A DNA stretch of 64,000 nucleotides. Origin: Pisaster brevispinus (Eukaryota > Echinodermata > Asteroidea > Forcipulatida > Asteriidae). The DNA is taken from positions 369,001-433,000 of the forward strand of contig JAMKCF010000055.1 in assembly GCA_023634235.1 (NCBI GenBank). Direction: 5' to 3'. A program made the translations under genes and the position numbers. This document shows positions 20,188 through 30,900 of this stretch, piece by piece (the first letter of the stretch is position 1; each line of letters starts with the position of its first letter). Below the pieces are notes generated by a model, which made no database searches, had not been told where the DNA came from, and saw nothing but the letters and a program-made list of their open reading frames with translations.

Positions 20188-21046
20188 CTGAAAGACGAAA
20201 AAGCCTGATCATTTATTCAGCCTGATCGGAAATTAACCAATAATATGAAGTTCCATCCACATAAAAGTGAAATGAAGGACCTAAAAATGCATGACCCAAT
20301 TTTCAACGAAAGGAACTTTTTAAAATAATGTTTTTCTCTAAAAAAAACAAATGCGAACAAGTGACGATGTTTCAATGTGAAAATTACAACAAACAAAACA
20401 TAGAACAATGTCTGCATGTGCCTTGGACAATTCACAACATATATCTATTAAGCTAAATCGCTTGCACATGGGTGATGGACGAGATGAAGTATTGGTCTTG
20501 ACAATAGTTCCTTCAAATTTTTATTTAGCTACCACTTGAGAAGAGTTGTCGTGCAACTAATTAAAAGCTTTTAACGTCTTCAAATCAATAAAACTAGCCA
20601 ATAAGAAGTTAAATCTGAAAACACTGTTGATCATGAGTGTTCGATGATTGTATCACGACTAAATATAAACTGACCTTTGTGTAGGCTTAAATTTTATTCA
20701 GGAACTTTTCAAAGCAATTCAAGTAGATCTAAAGCTCAAAAAAGCAATAGACTCCTTGCACTAATGTCACATACGGCTACTAAACTGAGTGTCTGCCCAT
20801 TGACTCCACTCATTTGGAGTCACCCGTGATTGTTTTGATTATGGTGCATATCTCAGCATTTGCACAATACCTGAAATGCCCGCTGCATGCTCACAGTACA
20901 CATGAAGAAGCTCACCCAATCAGCTGATCTCGCGTTTTATTTATATCACTGCCGTTTAAAAATTCACAAACATTCTTGAGAGTGAGGCATTTGCCATTTG
21001 AGCATTTCATCTTATATCTTATTTCATCAACACATTTCTCACTTAC
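20188..21046. other. Intron; its 5' end encodes an LDL-receptor-A-like stretch in frame
   Basis: Immediately after exon 3 the frame stays open for about 43 codons (to about 20918) and resembles part of an LDLa domain (see findings). The rest shows no exon or named repeat. Confidence 0.45.
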
Positions 21047-21195
21047 TCTGTAGATCGTTGATGTTAGACTGATGAAATCACTCGAATTTGTCACTTCCTC
21101 CTTTGTAGCTCTGTTACAGTTTGTATGCCAAGGAATTTCAATCTTAATCTCAAATATCCAAAATTTGATATTGATGCAGATCTCGTACCATATGC
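21047..21195 (-). CDS. Mucin-like gene, exon 3: N-terminal half of a SEA-like domain
   Basis: This 149-base exon enters in phase 1 and leaves in phase 0. The acceptor is a long T run ending in TTTCAG|GC and the donor is ACAGA|GTAAGT. It reads WYEICINIKFWIFEIKIEIP, then CNRATKEEVTNSSDFISL and TSTIYR. The beta strand followed by NSSDFISLTSTIYR fits the SSxxFxxLxxxI helix of SEA domains, and it joins in frame to exon 4. Extra Trp and Cys residues near its start are atypical. The call rests on the pattern and exon phase, so confidence is moderate. Confidence 0.55.
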
Positions 21196-21198
21196 CTG

Positions 21199-21239
<41 letters not shown>
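21199..21239 (-). promoter_or_regulatory. 41-base pure T polypyrimidine tract of exon 3
   Basis: On the minus strand about 41 consecutive T lie directly before CAG and exon 3. It serves as the polypyrimidine tract and is also a mononucleotide microsatellite likely to vary in length. Confidence 0.6.
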
Positions 21240-21241
<2 letters not shown>

Positions 21242-21433
21242 AAATAGTGTTGTTTAGGTTGGGCACTAGACAAATGAAACACCAATCCCTTAAAAATAAA
21301 GAAGATTTTTTAGTTTTTGTAATAGATGTAATTACACAGTGTGGATAACGTATTTTACTGTGTTTTTACTAACACCAGTTTGTATTGAGTGATAATTACT
21401 TACTTTCCCGAGTTCTGTAAAATTTACCACAGG

Positions 21434-21517
21434 CACAAAACTGGGATGAGATTCGAACCCACAACCTTTGCATTGCTAGAGAAGATGTTTTACTACTAGA
21501 CCACCGAGCTAGCCTGG
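21434..21517 (-). repeat. tRNA-derived sequence (SINE head)
   Basis: It has A-box-like TAGCTCGGTGGTC and B-box GGTTCGAATCT with tRNA-like spacing. The acceptor stem does not close well, so a tRNA-derived repeat is likelier than a working tRNA gene. Confidence 0.5.
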
Positions 21518-22064
21518 TGGCCAGGTGCAGTTTTAATCCTGTTTTGCAGCAGGTAACGCAACAATTTCAAAGATGTAAAATTGTGGTGGTTTATGTACTT
21601 GGTGGAGCAGTGGTAGATTGAACCATGTGAATGAACAAAAACTAACTATGATGTATTTGTTATGTTTTGTTTTGTTAAGATTCAAACAACAACAAGAAAA
21701 CATTCAATTACAGAGTATAGAGCCTTAATATAACAGTCAATCCAAAACTGATAGACAAAAGATAATATACACCAGCTGAAAAAAAAAATCAACAACTCGG
21801 AGGATTGCAAAGATAACATGATTACACAGGCGGACATTTTGTGGCAACTAATTGTGTTAATCTCTGCTACGGGGAATGCTGATTGACCAATCACAATTAA
21901 CCAATTACTTGTCTTAGTGGTGTGATGGTTTGGGATTTGCCAGCTTCTAGACTCATATTGACCAAAATAAATTAGACGCTAATGCACAACAATGTGTTAA
22001 AAAAATTATTAAAATAATCAAATTCTTATTTTTTTTTATACGACAAAGACATGAATGAAAGTAC

Positions 22065-22127
22065 CTGGATAAGTGGTAGTCGAAGGATCAGTGGTGCATT
22101 CTGTAGTTGGAGAATCAGTGGTTGTTC
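22065..22127 (-). CDS. Mucin-like gene, exon 2: short paralogue of the repeat exons
   Basis: This 63-base exon has the acceptor ATTGCTAG|GA and the donor TTATCCAG|GTACTT, and is phase 1 at both ends. It reads TTDSPTTECTTDPSTTTYPG, ending like exon 9 (STTTYPG) and followed by the same intron start as exons 7 and 9. It holds only about two nonamer-like units and one cysteine. It is thus the third copy of the duplicated unit, either an ancestral form before repeat growth or a collapsed array. It joins in phase to the signal-peptide exon. Confidence 0.7.
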
Positions 22128-23664
22128 CTAGCAATTGATAAATAATCATTTAACACCAATTAATTTTAAGCATAGTTTGACAAATCCTAACAGGAGTACG
22201 CGTTACAGTCAGCGAATGCAGAGTGAGTGTGTTTGATGTAATTAAGGTTTTTACAAAAACAATTACCTACTTCACTATTATCCTACATTTTTGGAACTCG
22301 TTTCACGGCAGAATCTGTATGATTTTGCAGCACGTATGAGATGCCTCAAAAATGGAGAATGTATTCAATTTGTACGATTAAATCACATATGATTGTGAAC
22401 TCATTGACGTCTGTTTCATTTACTTTAGAATTGAAGGCTACAGGATATGACATGTACAATGAATGGATATTTGACTGGGCAACCATGTCTGCCCAGATGA
22501 GCTTGTTACTTGTGTTTGGTAAAGTAGTGTACATCACAACAATGGCGTAACATCAATAGCAGTATAGCAACACCGTACAAAACCACGCCCAAATAAAACC
22601 TGTAAAACATTGTGCACAATAGTGTCCAAAAAACAATAAAGCATTGATTTAAAACATTTACATTACTTTCACTTGATAACAGCACTATAAAAAATGACAA
22701 TTGCAAGTAAACCATATCAAAAGACCACTCTACGGCCTACACATGTTAAAATAAAACTGATAAACTATAACTAAGACAAAACTCACTGGAATTGTCTCTT
22801 ATTTATTTATTTGTTTGATTCTTTTTCAGTTTATTAAATATCCAACCAACAGCAACAAATTACTAATTAAAGGAAGGGAATAGAACATATAAATTAATAA
22901 AATAAAAAAACAAAACGATAGACGAAATATATAACAGTATACAAAAACTTTAGGTTACTTGAAGAGTTGCAAAGTTAAACCAGAGCTCAAGTGTTTTTCA
23001 CATGGCTGGGTGCTCAGGAACGCGAAACTGCACAGCTACAATCATGGAAAGAAATTAACAACATATACATTTGTGAGTAACTCTTTGCAAATCTTGTATT
23101 CGCCAACCCTAAGCACTTTTTACTCACACATGCCACTACTTCTTGCCTTGAGTGGAGGCGCACGTAGTACGAAGTAAACAATACACATCCTTTCGCCAAT
23201 GTTAGTATGCGTTAGTAATCGCTGATTATTATTTTGCAACAAGCGTCTTGGCTACGTGCTAAATTAGGTACTCGACCGAGTGTTTTTAACAGCCAATTTC
23301 ACTTAAAATACTGTCTCACAAATGGTTTGTTCCCATGAAGTTATAAGTAATCAATAACCTTTGTTTTAAAGAACAAAAAAACAAGAACTTATCGTTTGTA
23401 GTTTGTGAGCTATGGTTGTGAAATCATGTTTGAAAAACAATAATAAAAATCTATATGTATCGGACGCTAAGGCGTTTAGCGGTGCTGTTACTGTTTTGTC
23501 GTGTGCTAGCAAACTACAAACGTTGTTACCAAAAGTAAAAAAAAATGCACACGATGAAGCCTAACATTGAATGTTAACGATGTTTGAATGAACGGCTGTT
23601 TTAGAGAATAACAGTTTTCGTCTATTTGAACCCTAGGGGCGCAACAGTCGACGACGTTGTTCTT

Positions 23665-24330
23665 GTTCCGCCCCAACTTAAAAATTGTTCAAACTATAGT
23701 TGGGACTGGTCTCAACTTGAGTGTTAAAGTTGGGGTGTGCAAACCAGAGTTTGGATCGCAGTAAACACAAAGCACCCCAATCTATAAACCTAAAATATAA
23801 TAATAGTAAGTTCAAAGTATACAGTTTTAAGGACCATATTCCCTTGATATAATTTGAGATTAATTAGAATGTCGGTTTTCTAAAAGAAGGGTAATTAAAT
23901 GCGTAGGACTACTGTGAGACTGAAAGCGTCACCTCGCATGAGCATGTATGAATGAGGCCGCTGTCAGAACCCTCTAAAAACACTATTTTATTTACGCTGA
24001 GTTAGCGGTCCATTATGAGCGGTATACTACCTTACCAAACCTCGTCCTAGGCACCGGCTCACGACCGGCTCTTAGCTACATCAACATTTTTGACATGAGT
24101 TTGTAAAGCGAGCCGAGACCCGGGTTTGAAATGATCTTTTTAATTAACGCCGATCACATCAGCTTGTGCGTGCGTCTGCAGGTAGTGATACACCGTTATC
24201 CACCCATGATCGATCATGGTATGGTGTTGAACTCTCTGAGCGATCCCAATAGTTGGTAAGCCCCAACTTTAATACTCAACTGGGACCAGTCCAAACTATA
24301 GTTGGGACAATTGTCAACTTGGGACGGAAC
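23665..24330. mobile_element. Non-autonomous element with about 92-base inverted ends
   Basis: The left arm 23665-23759 and right arm 24240-24330 are inverted copies. Shared words include CAAACTATAGTTGGGAC with its complement and TTAAAGTTGGGG with its complement. The interior of about 480 bases has no coding capacity. It looks like a MITE or foldback element. No target-site duplication was established. Confidence 0.5.
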
Positions 24331-24399
24331 ATCCTTATAAACACGCAGGTTATGGACTGAGCTATTTTGCACGGAGAGCCAATATGTGACCTGCACTAA

Positions 24400-25020
24400 A
24401 AAGGCTTCGTGGACTTTGAAATCCTTACGATCAATGGAGTGGAACAGCCAGCCACAGTGAATTGTCAGTATACGGAGTTTAGATGCGGGTCATTAAAAAC
24501 GTGGTCTTCCCGTCCAACTTCGACCAGAAGTTCGGGTCAAATTGGTATCATCTCTGTGAAAAGGTTTGAGAGGGCTCAACAGTCTAAAACCTGGTGTAAA
24601 CAATTTGCCAAAAGTAATAGTAATTCTCGCGATATGAGTTGTTGAATTTTTCATCTTCCGGTTTGAAACGGAAGTCAATGTCAAATTGGGTTAAAGTCTG
24701 TGTAGCGTTTGCTTCTTTTTTCACGATCTCTCGGGTGACGTACATATTGTTGAAATAGCTACTCTACTTTTTGAGTTATGATTTTTGAAATAATAAACTT
24801 TGATTTACTGTTTTTCAACAACCGATGACTTCATAATGACGTTTCAAAGTTATAGTCTACCTACATACAAAGTTTCAAGTTTATATACGTTTCGCAACTA
24901 TGCATTTGCTTGCGGACAAACGACTTGGAGAAGAAGAACCAAAATAAAAAAATAACAATAAAAAAACCAAAAAAAACCCGAACGAAAACAATAGGTGTTC
25001 GGCTATTGCCCGAACACCTA
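24400..25020 (-). mobile_element. Hairpin-headed interspersed element, copy C
   Basis: Read on the minus strand it starts with a hairpin of GGTGTTCGG and CCGAACACC (24994-25018). A T-rich tract, then TCGTTTGTCCGCAAGCAAA, and a body with the palindrome CTTCCG...CGGAAG (24655-24674) follow. Copies A (41.9-42.5 kb) and B (43.4-44.3 kb) share this order. It has no coding capacity. The class is unknown. Confidence 0.55.
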
Positions 25021-25269
25021 AAAATATTACAAAACCGGGCATTTCGTAGCCAAAATATTAGTGTTTTTCCTACATAATGAAACACTGGTTGCGGTTGATC
25101 GGATTGCACTATCGGTCGATCCGACGGCCGGCCACCAGTTAATAATTCACAACTCTGGGGCATTTATTTCATATTTAAATAAAGTCTGAGGTATCAAACA
25201 ATTAAACCCATGTGCAGAATGTCTGGATCTCTGGAGAAATAGTGGCGTAGCTTTGAGTTTACACTCATC

Positions 25270-27060
25270 GGCTACAGATGTTTGTATTCCATTATCTCTA
25301 ATAAGAGTTCTGTATGTTCAAGCTCCCTTGGGTAAATATAACTCTTCAGCGCATTGTCAGGCTACTGCTCCATTAGGAAAACTACCCAAGAATACATTAG
25401 ACAAGTAGAACATGAACACTTGCCCACCACTGTGTTTGACTCTCTGCGTACGAATTCAAAACGCTTCTGGTCTTTTATATAAAATAGATGTCAGGACTCT
25501 GTTGGAAATGCTGCTCTCGTCAGCTCAGTACGGGACATAGCAAAAGTAATCGTCCAGCAGGCATTGTCAATCTGAATTAACAAGGGAAGGTCGGGGTCCT
25601 CTACCTCATATGAAAGGAAAATAGGAAGTGCAGGCATCTTCAAACTGCATCAGTTCCCACAAAAGGGTCCATGCAGGTCACGACGGGATTCGTTCTTTTT
25701 GTGCCACTGGATTAGCTCAAAATCTGAAAGCTTTAGCACTGGAACTTTACCATCATCATAAACTAAAGCCGTTGTTACAGCAGTAATCCATACACAATTT
25801 AGTCGTTCTGATCTAGCCAACTTTAGGTCTGTCTCTTATTTCAGTTCGCTGTAGAGTGATGGAGCACATCATCTTCAGCCTCCTCAAGCATCATCTTGAC
25901 CAATATAAAGCTCCCAACAATGCCAAAGATGACTTCCGTTGTAGGCGTTCATGCGAGCATGGAGGACCTTCCTCCATGATGCGAGACACAACTCCAAACA
26001 ACAGTTAACAGATCTGGGATGCAAATGAACCACATCGTACGTTAATGCACAAACTGCACCATGTTGACATTAATGGTCCTCTTCAATAGTGGGTTTCATC
26101 ATTCTTTGTAAGAATACAGCAATCGGTCAACAATCAGGGCGTTTCATCCAGACCCGTCGAAGTGATATCCCGGAGCCATCCTTGGACCCCTTCTTTCTCA
26201 TTTGCATAAATGATCTACCCAACGATTTTGATTCAATTTCGTCAACATTCGAATCTGGAATGCTACCAACAGATTTAAAATTGTTAGAAAAATAGGAGAA
26301 AAGGTGGATGACGTTCTTTAAACCTGATAACTGTAACATCCTACGCTTCTCTAAGAAAAAAGCCAAGACTGAGAATTCCTACAAACTTTCTGGTCATTAT
26401 CTTTAGATAGTCATCCATCATAAGTACTTGGGGTCACTATACAGGGGTATCATATGGAACACACACACACACGTAGACAAGGTCACCAAAGTTAACGGGA
26501 TGCTCGGGTTCATTCGCCACAACCTTAGCACCCCCACCCCTCCAAGTAAAAAATCAGGCCTACAAGAGTTTAATTCGTCCAAACATCTTTGAGTTTTGCA
26601 GTCGAGTCTGGGATACAATTACAAACACAAATCGCACCAGCAGGAAAGTCAAATCTGTTCAACACCGAGCAGCGTGATTCATTATGCAACTAAAAGGGAA
26701 AGCTCATTAAATATCATGTTGAGTGAATTCCAACTTCAAACACTCCAAGAGCGTCGCCAAATCCAGCGGCTAGCCACATTGCACAAGATAATTCATGATC
26801 TCCAATTAGACGAGCACATACAAATCAACCAAAGGGGTTTATCATGCAGCATCGGCTACCACAAACCCCAACCCACTCTCACTCCAAATACCGTCATCCA
26901 AGACTAACTGCCACCAGAAGTCGGTTTTGCCAAACACGGCAAAAGACTGGAACCGCTTTCTATTCCACCAGTCCCAAATTCTTACTGTGACTAAAGCTTT
27001 CACGAAGTCCTCACATCTGCTGCGCTAAAAACACAGGACTAATCCCCATCTCAATCTCTA
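25270..27060 (+). pseudogene. Degenerate non-LTR retrotransposon (LINE reverse transcriptase)
   Basis: Broken frames on the plus strand match the order of a LINE ORF2. First comes a linker resembling FDSLRTNSKRFWSF (about 25430). Then there is an RT start, FRSVSLISVRCRVMEHIIF, with HLDQYK near 25830-25950, and LFFLICINDLPNDFD-like residues near 26190. The C-terminus is EFQLQTLQERRQIQRLATL at about 26725. Many stops and frame changes make it non-functional. It resembles the CR1/jockey group in these motifs. It lies against gene orientation in intron 1. Confidence 0.7.
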
Positions 27061-27419
27061 ATCTCGCATTAAATGTTCTTCCAGTTGGTGCTTGTCAATG
27101 ATTACTCAAGATCCAGACCACTGTTACTCAAGATCGAGATCACTGTTACAAAACAATAAACAATAACAATGCCTCACGTCCCTAATCAAGCTGTGATCTT
27201 GCAAATGATAAGGGCGCCTTCAAGTGACATGTTTCTGAGAGGAAGTTATGTCACCACTCATCATTTCCAAAATGCAGGCCCTGGGCTTTTGCATAATTTT
27301 CGTGCGAAACGGATTAACGAGACGTCTTAAAAGACCGGAAAAACATATAAATCCACTATTTTGCCTACCTATAAATATGTTTTAATTTGTATTATGGGAG
27401 GCGTTTGTCAATTAATTGT

Positions 27420-27930
27420 TTAGCATGTTTTTGACATGCTGTTACCATGGTTTGTAACAATTAGATGTAAAACATAGACAGTGTTGTCAATAGTTTACGT
27501 ACCATGAATATACAATCAACGCTCATAAAATAGTTTTTAAAAACCATGAAAATCGAAATCATCATAAACAATGGTTTGTAAATCATGGTTTATAAAACCA
27601 TGAAAATGAAATCATAATAAATCGTAGTTTACAAACAGTGAAGAATGAAACATAATAAAACATGATTTATAAACTGTGAAATTAAAGCACTTTCAAAACA
27701 TGGTTTAAACCATAAATATTTGTGCTTTATAAAACATGGTTTACAAACCATGCTTTATAAACCATAACAATTTAAGCACCTTCAAAACTTGGTTAATAAT
27801 CCACAAAAAAATTAAGCACCAAAAAAGTGGTAATAAAGCCCCTTAAAAACGTGGTTTATAAACCCTACAAATTAAAGCATCATACAAACTGGTTTACAAC
27901 GCATGGTTTATAAATGTGTATTTTGCGTGA
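27420..27930. repeat. Palindrome-rich degenerate tandem repeat
   Basis: Repeated ACATGGTTTATAAACCATG-like words, in varying states of decay, recur every 40-70 bases. Both strands read alike because the core CATGGTTTATAAACCATG is nearly self-complementary. Confidence 0.6.
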
Positions 27931-30900
27931 AAGTCATTTATTCACAATTCACAGTTTATAAATTAAAACCCCAAAAGCAGAACGTGTTTTGTTTTGGTCA
28001 ACTAACCATTCTAATCGATTCCCGCGCAATTTGGTCCCAACAATGGAGGTAACTATTCACGAACGAAGGTCTGAGCTAGCACGGCCTTCGTGTCGCACAC
28101 ACGCGACGGCGGCTGGGCGATGGTCCATCGGTCATTTCTATCATTTTACCCGACTGTTGTTGCGTTTGTTTCACATGCAACAGCGGGCGCTCTGGAGGGC
28201 CTGCACTACAACCAGACAATGTTTATAGCGGGCAGGGTTTATTACAGCATGTTTAATGTTTAGAGCGAGCTGCTCTACGCTAAATTGGTCGGCCATGTTT
28301 GTATTTCATGTTCGAAGGACCAAATGTAAACAAACCATCAGCGATTTGGAAAAAGTTTCAAATGTAGCAAACTATTTTAGTTTATACATAATACCATTTC
28401 ATAACATTTAATTTAGCTGTTTGTAAACAGTTTGTAAACAAGGTTTAATAGATAGCCTTTGTTTGGTACGGGTTGGAGTATATTGACGGTAAATTGCATA
28501 ACGAGAAATGCCTGTTGAACGGGGCTATTGAAGCCAATCTAGAGGGTCAAACTAAGTCCTTATATTGGTACGAGCTCAAAAGTATTTTTTTTTTCTAATC
28601 TACTCCAGCGTCGATCTGTTTTGTAATAAGATCGTTTGATTTCAAAGAGAAAATGTTTTGTATGTAGTTTTTCGTGGTTCAGTTTTGCCTGTTCGCTTGT
28701 CATCTCTTAGTTCATTTCTTAAAAAATAAAAATCCCGCCGCCCGTTAATTTATTTATTTTGTTGTTTTTGTTAAGTCTTTAATAGTAGTTTGTTAAGGTT
28801 AAGATCTGTTCAGTTAAAACAGTTATAACTGTTTAACTCACACATCATATTTCATCAAGTGTATTTTATTAATATTTTGTGAACAATATTGTTTCTCATT
28901 TCATTTTTATTTGTTTCCACTGTTTTTTGGAAAGCCAGTAGTTTAAACAAAATTGAAACATTATAATGAACAACACTTTGGTTTATGTTTTTTTTTACTT
29001 ACCTTCTGAGAAATAAATTATGTTCGCGTCAAGGTGAAGTTTGACTGTTCATTTGCCTGGCTCTAGGACGAGTTTTGCATTAAACCACTACCGGAACGAT
29101 TTTATTTTTACCGTATAAACGATGTGTTGTCCGTGTAAAAGTTTAATTACGAACAGGACTAAGCCACATCCAAGGAAAATTACTGATGATTGGAACTAAC
29201 AGAGGTTTAAGCAAGGTAACCTCACTGAGTCATTGATTCTCTCAGAAATTGCATAAAGTGTGAAACGAACACTTGGCGGAGGTAGTGTTAGTAAGAATTC
29301 CAAGTGTTGTTATTGTTTACCTGGGACCTGGCTCTTTAAGTCACATTGTAAACAAATTTCTATTAAAAGCCATTTTTAAACATAGCATTAAATTCAATCA
29401 TACTGAAGGAGCCTGAAAAGTTGTGTAAATGCCGTCTGCTCGTTTTGGTCAGTGTTTACAAACATTATTTTTGTTAAATTTACTTTCCGTGAGCAAAAGT
29501 CATGCACGCACGATTGCAAATAAAATGTGAACCGTTGATGGTTTTAAGCTGTTCTTTTTCCAGATAACTTAAAAAAATACAGGAGTTTCATGATGTAATA
29601 GACAAACATTATTTGTTGCTGTAGAATTGTGTTTGTTGGTTTCCAAACTGTTTTTATTTTATGACATAATAAAGAAGTTGCTGAGATGAGAGGCAGAAAC
29701 AAGATGTCAGTCTCATTTAATGAGTTGGCCCGTAAACATGGATAGACACGCATAATCGAAGTGAGTTACGTCAACGGACGAAAGGGCTAAACTGTCAGAT
29801 TTGTTCTGAACTTTTACAAGTTGTTTTTTATATTTTTAAGGGAATGGAATTCAAAGTGTGTTGAATCGGTTATAAACTAGTGGTTTAAACCCACCGAGGA
29901 CTTCGTTTTGGTAAAATTATCAAGAACCAGGCCTCGGCGGGTTTAAACCATTAGTTTAAAACCTCTTCACAACACATTGATTAATTCATTGTTAGACAAG
30001 ATGATAACATGATTTGTGAAGTTTACATTGTTGCTATTAAAGTAACGAAATTTGCCCAGCAGAATATTCTGATTAACAGCTTTTTGAAATTGGGCCCTTG
30101 TATTAGGAACAAACTCGAGTCGATAGGTTGATATTGAAGTCGTTGTGAAATTGAATCTAGTCTTGAAATCAAGTCGGTAATTGTTGTGCGGTCTAGTTGT
30201 GGGGAAGGTACATCACACATCCTCGATCCCAATATGTATGTGAGTCAGTCGCAACTACCGTCTTGAATAACTTGTACCCAGCTTTGTGCACATGCAATTG
30301 GACAGAGCAGTTTGATTGGTTAATAATCGTGAAGACATGAATATTCATTATACATCTTCAGCGTAAGGCAAGTCACATGAAGCAAAATGAGCTACTAGGT
30401 GAACACTTCATTCTTTGATATGGGGTTTATTATCGATAAAAACATTTTATGATAATGCATTGGTCAAATTTATCTTAAAGGAAAGTTATTTTTATTTTTT
30501 TACAATAATTAAAATATATTGCTTTTTACATTGATGTTGGCAAATAAACTATCATAAAAAAAGCCAACAGAAAAGATACATTCCCATATTTATAATGAAT
30601 TCTTCCAATTTTGTCAGACGAGCTACCATTGGCCCTCTCTGAGGCAACTTTTGCATATGCAATGTTTAATTTACCATATATGAATATTCGGCTGGGAACA
30701 AGCTACTCAAGTAGTTACAGCTGACGGATCTTGCCAAGCGCTACCTACGATCGTTGCATGAATGTATAATCGCACTGTGACTGTTGTATGAATGGCAGGA
30801 TGTGTGTTTGTAATAGCTGGCAGATATATAGACACTGACTAACGACTTGTCATCAAGTCTAACTTGAATCCGGTGAGACGGATCTAGATTTTCAAAAGAT

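Larger units (their letters stand above)
21196..22064. repeat. Intron with a tRNA-like repeat and a duplicated unit flank
   Basis: It contains a minus-strand tRNA-derived sequence at 21434-21517, with GGTTCGAATCTCATCCCAG as B-box region and CTAGCTCGGTGGTCTAG as A-box region. The end from about 21795 is the duplicated unit flank. No further exon was seen. Confidence 0.55.
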
